Positions 5,950 to 10,052 of a DNA stretch of 10,052 nucleotides are shown here, one piece after another. The stretch spans positions 1 to 10,052 of the forward strand of contig JAFDWA010000038.1 in NCBI GenBank assembly GCA_018268735.1, given 5' to 3'. The notes under the pieces are model-generated. The model did no database searches, was not told the origin of the DNA, and was given only the letters and a program-made list of their open reading frames with translations. Every line of letters starts with the position of its first letter. The first letter of the stretch is position 1. The stretch is from Actinomycetota bacterium (GTDB lineage: Bacteria; Actinomycetota; Acidimicrobiia; Acidimicrobiales; Microtrichaceae). Made by a program: the position numbers and the translations under genes.

Positions 5950-7071
5950 TCATCCGCGCCCGGGCTCGTGGACCTCGGGCATCGGCTCGACGTGGACGTT
6001 GCGTCCACGCCACATGACGCTCCGACGGAACCTGGTGCGCCAGACCGATCGGGTGAACAGAGCCACGAACAGCACCAGGTGGAGCGGCAGCAGCAGGGCG
6101 TCCAGCAGCCCGAAGCGGCCGCAGCGCCGGAACATGGCGGCCACCTGGATGACCAGCGCGGCGTACAGCGCCACACCCACCGAGGCCGGTTCGTTGCCGA
6201 GCAGCCCGTCCACCAGAGCGGCGAAGGCTGTGCCGAGGGCGGCGATCCAGGCGATCACCGCGGCGAGCCGCAACCTCGGGATGGCGCCTGCCCCGATCGC
6301 GAAGTTCTTGGTCCAGCCGTCGAGGAGCTGTCGTGGGCCGGCGGGGTACATCCGGTAGGAGATCCTCTGATCGCAGCTCACCACCCCCGTGTGAAACCCG
6401 CGCTCGCGGTAGCGGTTGAATAGCGCGAGATCCTCCGCCACCTGGTCGCGCACGGCGCGATGGCCGCCCGCTGCCCGGTACGCGGCGGCGTCGGTGGCCA
6501 TCATCGGGCCGAACGCAGCGCACGGCCTCGCGCTCCCCGCGGCAGCTCCCATCAGCGCGACCACGTTGAACAAGGCGGAGAGGCGCTCGTAGGGCCGGTC
6601 GACGTCGTGCCACGGTTGGACCGAGAGCAGACCGCCGGTCGCCTCCCGTTGGGCGACGATGTCACGCAACGCTCCGGGCGCGAGCCTCACGTCCGCGTCC
6701 ATGAACACGAGCGTCGCTCCACTGGCCACGACGGCACCGTGGTGGCAGGCCCAGCACTTCCCGGTCCAACCCTCGGGTAGATCAGGTGCGCTCAGGAGCG
6801 TGACGTCGGAGTGCTCGGCGACGATGGCTGTGGTGGCATCGGTGGAGTGGTCGTCGACCACGATCACCTCGACCTCGGGGTCGCGGTCCATGAGATCGTC
6901 GAGCAGGTGCCCGATGCTGAGCTCCTCGTTCCGTGCAGGCACCACGACGGTCAGGGTGCCGGTGGTGTTGCCGGTCGACCGGCTGAGCCGTCGGGGTCGA
7001 CCGAAGGCCCACCAGCCGGCGCTCATGCCGGCCAGGCAGACAGCGATGCGCACGACGGTGGTCGTCGTCAC
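5950..7071 (-). CDS. crtQ: CrtQ-like family-2 glycosyltransferase
   Basis: CrtQ of staphylococci transfers glucose to the carboxylate of 4,4'-diaponeurosporenoate. This 373-residue membrane-associated glycosyltransferase is close to that length and shares its layout. An N-terminal helix (about residues 5-24) precedes the GT-A domain, with VVVPARNEE (42-50), VVDDHSTD (71-78), FMDADVRL (123-130), LLSVQPWH (148-155), an ED pair at 213-214 and GWTKNFAIGAG (252-262). Three C-terminal membrane segments lie at about 267-289, 296-314 and 325-345. The tail MWRGRNVHVEP resembles the family's WKGR ending. The GTG at 7071 is favoured by GGAG (7080-7083) eight bases upstream and begins 16 bases after the preceding gene's stop. 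Another lipid-linked acceptor cannot be excluded, but the adjacent CrtO-like gene argues for a carotenoid. Confidence 0.83.
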   Translation of the reverse strand: MTTTTVVRIAVCLAGMSAGWWAFGRPRRLSRSTGNTTGTLTVVVPARNEELSIGHLLDDLMDRDPEVEVIVVDDHSTDATTAIVAEHSDVTLLSAPDLPEGWTGKCWACHHGAVVASGATLVFMDADVRLAPGALRDIVAQREATGGLLSVQPWHDVDRPYERLSALFNVVALMGAAAGSARPCAAFGPMMATDAAAYRAAGGHRAVRDQVAEDLALFNRYRERGFHTGVVSCDQRISYRMYPAGPRQLLDGWTKNFAIGAGAIPRLRLAAVIAWIAALGTAFAALVDGLLGNEPASVGVALYAALVIQVAAMFRRCGRFGLLDALLLPLHLVLFVALFTRSVWRTRFRRSVMWRGRNVHVEPMPEVHEPGRG

Positions 7072-7087
7072 CCTCGTGGCTCCGCCA

Positions 7088-8434
7088 TCAGCCGGCGTCG
7101 ATCCGGACTCGGCCGAGGAGGTGCCGCAGCGCCGGCTCGAGGGTGCTGTGCCTGAACCGATGGCCGGAGGCATCGAGCGCCGCGGGGCGCACACGTTGAC
7201 CTGCGGCGACGAACTCCTCGACGGCCTCGGCGCCGAAGAGGGCCCGAGGTCCGAACGACGGTACCGGGACGACGGCGGGACGCCGGAGGACGTGTGCGAG
7301 CACCTTGGTGTACTCGCGGTTGGTAACCGGAGTAGGCGCGACGGCGTTCACCGGCCCCGACAGGTGCTCGTCGAGGAGGCATCGGAGGTAGACGTCGACC
7401 ATGTCGTCGATCCCGATCCACGGCGTCCACTGCCTGCCGTCGCCGATCCGTCCGCCCGCGCCGATCTCGAAGATGGGCCGCAGTAGGCGGAGGACCCCGC
7501 CACGTGGCGACTGGACGATCCCGGTGCGCACATGGGTGACGCGGCTGTGGGACTCGCGGGCGGGATCGGCTGCCGCCTCCCATTCGGACACGACCTCGGC
7601 GAGGAAGCCGTCGCCGCGGTCGCTCTGCTCCGTCAGGATCTCGTCACCGCGGTCCGGACCGTAGATCCCCACTGCCGAGGCGACCACGAACGGTCGTTGG
7701 CCCATGATCTCGGCCAGCCGGCGGGTCGGTCCGATGCGGCTGTCGCGGACGGCACGCTTGTGCGCTGCGTCGAACCGTCCGGCCACCGGTGCGCCGGCGA
7801 GGTGCACGACAGCGTCGACGCCGTCGAGCACGTGCGGGTCAGGACGATCCGGATCCCAACGGCGCTGCTCGGCGTCGGGTGGCGCGGACGTTGCGGGTTC
7901 CGATCGGACGAGTCGCACGACGCGGTGTCCGCCGGTGCTGAGGAACGCGCACAGCGCCGTGCCGATCAGTCCGCTGCTGCCGGTCACCGCGACGGTCATC
8001 GGCACGCCACCCGAGTCGGCGGCTCGGCGGTGGGCCGCGAGGTCACCTGCGAGCTGACGTCCACGATATGCAAGGTTCTGGACGAGGAGCCGATCCGGCA
8101 CCCGCGTGATGACCCGGTCGGTGACCAACGTGGCGCTGTCGGAGATCGGCTCGAAGCAGTGCTCGTGGGTCCACGGAACGAGGCTCCGAAGGATCGGCGT
8201 GTCGAGTCGGTCGACGAATCGTCCGCCGTCGCGGAACTCATCCGGCAGGTGTCGGGCCGACCAGCGGATGCCGAACGGCAGACCGAGCACCGCAGTGCCC
8301 GACGACAGCCCCTGTGCCTCCTGGATCACCTGCAAGGGCTGCCATGGTGGGATCAGGCGCTCGATGGCGCCCGGTCGGCGATGCCAATCGAAGACCTCTT
8401 CGATCGGTGCCTCGATGACGGTGCTGTGCTCCAT
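7088..8434 (-). CDS. SRPBCC + NAD-binding epimerase fusion, TIGR01777/YfcH-like
   Basis: This 448-residue protein joins two domains. Residues 1-135 form an SRPBCC (START-like, polyketide-cyclase-type) hydrophobic-ligand domain (IEAPIEEVFDWHRRPGAIER, PFGIRWSARH). Residues 146-448 form an extended short-chain dehydrogenase-like domain with a Rossmann motif TGSSGLIG (151-158), HLAGAPV (211-217), SAVGIYG (253-259), the QWTPWIGIDDMV block (335-346) and a C-terminal DUF1731-like region (VNAVAPTPVTNREYTKVL). Proteins of this family have no assigned reaction that I know of. An ATG at 8434 preceded by GAGGAAGG with a five-base spacer fixes the start; the open frame runs further to 9145 without protein-like content. 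It is the first gene of the three-gene minus-strand operon, which hints at a role in modifying the lipid or pigment handled by the two genes after it. Confidence 0.88.
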   Translation of the reverse strand: MEHSTVIEAPIEEVFDWHRRPGAIERLIPPWQPLQVIQEAQGLSSGTAVLGLPFGIRWSARHLPDEFRDGGRFVDRLDTPILRSLVPWTHEHCFEPISDSATLVTDRVITRVPDRLLVQNLAYRGRQLAGDLAAHRRAADSGGVPMTVAVTGSSGLIGTALCAFLSTGGHRVVRLVRSEPATSAPPDAEQRRWDPDRPDPHVLDGVDAVVHLAGAPVAGRFDAAHKRAVRDSRIGPTRRLAEIMGQRPFVVASAVGIYGPDRGDEILTEQSDRGDGFLAEVVSEWEAAADPARESHSRVTHVRTGIVQSPRGGVLRLLRPIFEIGAGGRIGDGRQWTPWIGIDDMVDVYLRCLLDEHLSGPVNAVAPTPVTNREYTKVLAHVLRRPAVVPVPSFGPRALFGAEAVEEFVAAGQRVRPAALDASGHRFRHSTLEPALRHLLGRVRIDAG

Positions 8435-8439
8435 GCCGG

Positions 8440-8473
8440 CCTTCCTCGTGAACGAGACGTGCTGGTCGTCTCG
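8440..8473 (-). promoter_or_regulatory. Ribosome binding site and two mutually exclusive hairpins
   Basis: In the minus-strand message, CGAGACG pairs with CGTCTCG across a 7-base loop (plus 8453-8473, perfect 7-bp stem). The last four bases of that second arm (CTCG) can instead pair with CGAG across the loop TTCA (plus 8445-8456), and that CGAG includes the first bases of the Shine-Dalgarno GAGGAAGG (8440-8447). The two structures cannot coexist. The same symmetry could alternatively be a protein-binding site in the DNA. The hairpins are visible; a regulatory function is inference. Confidence 0.4.
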
Positions 8474-8691
8474 GGTCCCCCTCTGATGGCACTTCGGTCT
8501 CGGCGTCGGAGTGGATGCGCGTACGTCCGAGGCGCATTGTGGAATCCCGACGCAGATCATGGCTCCTCGTGTCGCATCCGGGGGCGGGAGATCCACGAAG
8601 AGATCACCGTGCTGGTGCTGCAGACGCCGACCCCTTCGCTCGGCGTGAATTGCCGACCCAAGGGTCATGCGCCAGGGCTCTACCAGCTCAG

Positions 8692-8697
8692 TACGAT
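8692..8697 (+). promoter_or_regulatory. -10 element TACGAT of the ECF sigma gene, probably leaderless
   Basis: TACGAT fits TANNNT and lies seven bases before the GTG at 8705, the same geometry as at the VOC gene. No Shine-Dalgarno sequence precedes the GTG. No clear -35 hexamer is seen at 16-18 bases, so the promoter may be weak or activator-dependent. Confidence 0.45.
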
Positions 8698-8704
8698 TCG
8701 GCCC

Positions 8705-9256
8705 GTGCCGCAGCTGTCCGACGACGACCTCGCGACATCTTTCGTCGCGGGCGAGCCGGAGGCCCTGAGGCGCATCTACGAGGAGCACCACCGTGCTGTC
8801 TTCTCCTATTGCCGCCGTTTCGTCGCGGATCAGGCGCCAGATGTCACCCAAGAGGTCTTCCTTGCGGCGTGGCGGTCTCGTCATGGCTTCGATCCAGCGT
8901 CCGGCTCCCTCGGTGGTTGGCTCATGGGCATCGCCCGCTTCAAGGTGATCGACCACCTCCGTGGCATGTACCGGAACGGATCTGTGCCGTCCAGCAACCT
9001 CATCGACCTGTCCGCCGACGGTGGGGCGGGCGAACGGGAGATCGATCTCGTGGCGACGCAGATGCTGGCTGCCGAGGTGCTCGAGGCACTCGACGAACCG
9101 GCGGGGACCTGGGTTCGGATGGCATACCTGGAGGGTCGCTCCCACTCGGAGATCGCCGATGTAGTTGGTGTTCCCCTCGGTACGGTCAAGAGCACCATCC
9201 GTCGTTCGTTGCAGAGGGTCAGACGGGAGTTGGAGGCGTTCGATGACCGGCGTTGA
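8705..9256 (+). CDS. ECF-family RNA polymerase sigma factor
   Basis: This 183-residue group 4 (ECF) sigma factor directs RNA polymerase to a small regulon when released from its anti-sigma partner. Region 2 spans about residues 24-87 and includes IYEEHHRAVFSYCRRFV, the polymerase-binding DVTQEVFLAAWRSRHGFDP and GGWLMGIARFKVIDHLR. Region 4 spans about 121-177, with the helix-turn-helix RSHSEIADVVGVPLGTVKST followed by RRSLQRVRREL. There is no extra C-terminal domain. The GTG at 8705 fits the start of region 1/2 and a -10-like box seven bases upstream; upstream continuation of the frame is not protein-like. It overlaps the anti-sigma gene by 14 bases. It is divergent from the crt-like operon, which it might control. 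The RskA-like partner suggests a SigK-like group, but the ECF subgroup is not certain. Confidence 0.93.
   Translation: MPQLSDDDLATSFVAGEPEALRRIYEEHHRAVFSYCRRFVADQAPDVTQEVFLAAWRSRHGFDPASGSLGGWLMGIARFKVIDHLRGMYRNGSVPSSNLIDLSADGGAGEREIDLVATQMLAAEVLEALDEPAGTWVRMAYLEGRSHSEIADVVGVPLGTVKSTIRRSLQRVRRELEAFDDRR
9232..9236 (+). promoter_or_regulatory. Ribosome binding site GGAGG of the anti-sigma gene
   Basis: GGAGG lies inside the sigma gene six bases before the ATG at 9243. It fixes the anti-sigma start and shows that the gene can be translated on its own as well as by coupling. Confidence 0.75.
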
Positions 9257-9968
9257 TCCAACACGTGGCGACGCGGTCGACGACGGTTTCGACGGTGAGT
9301 TCCTTCGGGAGGCTCGGCTGCTCGGGTCCCTCGCCGGAGGGGACCCCGAGTTGAGCGACGCTCCAGATGGTCTCTGGGACCGGATCGCCGCAGCGCTCGA
9401 CGACGCGGCCGTCCCGCCGCCTGACTCGCCTCGGCTCCTGGTCGTAGACGAACCCGTCGAAGGGACCGATTTCCAGGAGACCCTTGCCGCGTCTCCTCAC
9501 GGTCGCCGGCTCCGATCACCGCGGCACCGGATCGTGTTTGCCGTAGCGGCTGCGGTGCTCGCAGTGCTAGTGGGTGCCGGCGTGCTGGTCGCCCGTCGCG
9601 ACAACGGTCCGTCCACGGTCGCTTCGGCTGTGCTTGCGCCCTACGGCGGCGCCCAGGTCGGCGCGGCTCGGGGCAAGGTGCAACTGGTCGACAGCGGCGG
9701 GCGGCTCCGGCTCCGAGTGGACATGCACGATCTGCCGGCTCCGGCACCCGGCACCTTCTACGAGATGTGGTTGATCGATCCAGCGACGGGTGCTCCGGTG
9801 TCGGTGGCCAGCATGAAGGAACCCACGCCGGATGTCGCCGCGGTCATCGACGTCCCGCCAGGCACTGATCCGTCCCGCTACGACGTCGTCGACGTCTCCG
9901 TGCAGCGTCTCGACGGCGGACCGGAGCACTCCGGCAACAGCGTGCTGCGGGGCACGCTGACCACCTGA
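9243..9968 (+). CDS. RskA-like membrane anti-sigma factor
   Basis: This 241-residue single-pass membrane protein should hold the sigma factor inactive at the membrane until a signal triggers its release. An N-terminal cytoplasmic part of about 96 residues contains a helical segment (FLREARLLGSL, then LWDRIAAALD). One transmembrane helix lies at about residues 97-117, flanked by RRLRSPRHR. An extracytoplasmic RskA domain follows (about 120-241), with the typical FYEMWLID and closing SGNSVLRGTL. The zinc-binding HxxxCxxC motif common in anti-sigma factors is absent, and the protein has no cysteine. The ATG at 9243 overlaps the sigma gene by 14 bases and has a GGAGG site. In the RskA family, stepwise proteolysis releases the sigma factor; that mechanism is known from relatives and not shown here. 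Confidence 0.88.
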   Translation: MTGVDPTRGDAVDDGFDGEFLREARLLGSLAGGDPELSDAPDGLWDRIAAALDDAAVPPPDSPRLLVVDEPVEGTDFQETLAASPHGRRLRSPRHRIVFAVAAAVLAVLVGAGVLVARRDNGPSTVASAVLAPYGGAQVGAARGKVQLVDSGGRLRLRVDMHDLPAPAPGTFYEMWLIDPATGAPVSVASMKEPTPDVAAVIDVPPGTDPSRYDVVDVSVQRLDGGPEHSGNSVLRGTLTT

Positions 9969-9973
9969 CCGAT

Positions 9974-10001
9974 CGTCTGCGACCCGTCCGGGACGCAGAC
10001 G
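9974..10001 (+). terminator. Hairpin after the sigma/anti-sigma operon
   Basis: CGTCTGCG (9974-9981) and CGCAGACG (9994-10001) form a perfect 8-bp stem. The 12-base loop can add a further CCC/GGG pairing after one A-A mismatch. It begins five bases after the anti-sigma stop codon. No run of T follows, so it is either an actinobacterial-type terminator without a U tract or an mRNA-stabilising hairpin. Confidence 0.55.
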
Positions 10002-10052
10002 GTGGCAGACCAACGCATCCGGAGCGGTCCCGGGTGCGAAGGTGAGCAGGTG
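10002..10052. other. Unassigned right edge
   Basis: These 51 bases lie after the hairpin and contain no complete gene. A GTG at 10042 could begin a gene that continues outside the window, but there is no clear ribosome binding site and too little sequence to judge. Confidence 0.3.

Larger units (their letters stand above)
8435..8704. other. Divergent intergenic region, crt-like operon / ECF sigma gene
   Basis: This 270-base spacer carries no supported gene. At its left end are the ribosome binding site and two overlapping hairpins of the minus-strand operon leader; at its right end is the -10-like element of the sigma gene. On the minus strand I find no TANNNT close enough to the TIGR01777-type gene to act as a housekeeping -10. 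A weak ECF-like pair, GGGAC (plus 8475-8479) and CGTC (plus 8456-8459) with 15 bases between, is the only candidate. A degenerate tRNA-like stretch lies at 8640-8694 on the minus strand. Confidence 0.5.

Noticed and set aside
5928..6176. Upstream extension of the CrtO-like frame
   Set aside because: It overlaps the glycosyltransferase gene and is Cys/Trp/Ser-rich shadow sequence. The CrtO family match begins at about the GTG at 5927.
8640..8700. Functional tRNA gene on the minus strand
   Set aside because: Only a D-arm-like string and a T-arm-like hairpin are present; the acceptor stem and anticodon stem do not pair.
7532..8704. Plus-strand open frame extending the sigma gene upstream by some 390 codons
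   Set aside because: It is rich in Arg/Asp shadow sequence antisense to the TIGR01777-type gene. Sigma region 2 begins just after the GTG at 8705, and a -10-like box sits seven bases before it.
8435..9145. Minus-strand open frame extending the TIGR01777-type gene upstream
   Set aside because: The extension lies antisense to the sigma gene and has no domain-like content. The ATG at 8434 has a strong ribosome binding site and starts exactly at the SRPBCC domain.
1..10052. CRISPR array, insertion sequence or phage genes
   Set aside because: I found no regularly spaced repeats, no transposase or integrase motifs and no terminal inverted repeats. The only perfect tandem repeat noticed is the two-copy 18-bp unit before mazE.

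Overview
This 10 kb window is GC-rich and densely coded. It looks like a chromosomal segment of an actinobacterium. The grounds are: Shine-Dalgarno-led genes mixed with apparently leaderless ones, many GTG starts, an ECF sigma factor paired with an RskA-like anti-sigma, and protein families common in that phylum. A tentative narrower guess is Acidimicrobiia, but nothing in the window fixes the class. I see no insertion sequence, phage gene, rRNA, functional tRNA or CRISPR array.

Layout, left to right. (1) 2-1045 (+) is the 3' part of a sulfite-oxidase-fold molybdopterin oxidoreductase whose N-terminus lies outside the window. (2) 1098-1644 (+) is a MazEF-type toxin-antitoxin pair with a perfect 18-bp tandem repeat directly in front of it. 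(3) 1656-2297 (-) is a VOC-fold (glyoxalase/bleomycin-resistance superfamily) protein, convergent with mazF and apparently made from a leaderless message. (4) 2471-5408 (+) is a three-gene ABC exporter operon: two different FtsX/MacB-type permeases and one ATPase, with ATGA and GTGA stop/start overlaps. (5) 5424-8434 (-) is a three-gene operon: a two-domain TIGR01777-type SRPBCC plus NAD-binding epimerase protein, then a family-2 glycosyltransferase resembling CrtQ, then a small membrane protein resembling the acyltransferase CrtO. (6) 8705-9968 (+), divergent from that operon, holds an ECF sigma factor and its overlapping RskA-like membrane anti-sigma gene, followed by a hairpin terminator candidate. 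The longest stretches without a gene are 8435-8704 and 2298-2470. Both lie between divergent genes and hold promoters or hairpins.

The most interesting part is 5424-9968. CrtQ and CrtO are the last two sugar- and acyl-adding enzymes of staphyloxanthin synthesis in Staphylococcus aureus. Here they sit side by side in a high-GC actinobacterium, with no carotenoid synthase, desaturase or oxidase in the window. This suggests that a glycosylated, fatty-acylated carotenoid (or another lipid-linked glycoside) is finished by this operon. The TIGR01777 protein would be an unassigned extra enzyme, and the divergent sigma/anti-sigma pair a possible stress- or light-responsive regulator. The regulatory link is inferred from gene order only. 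The ABC operon and the toxin-antitoxin pair look functionally separate from this module.
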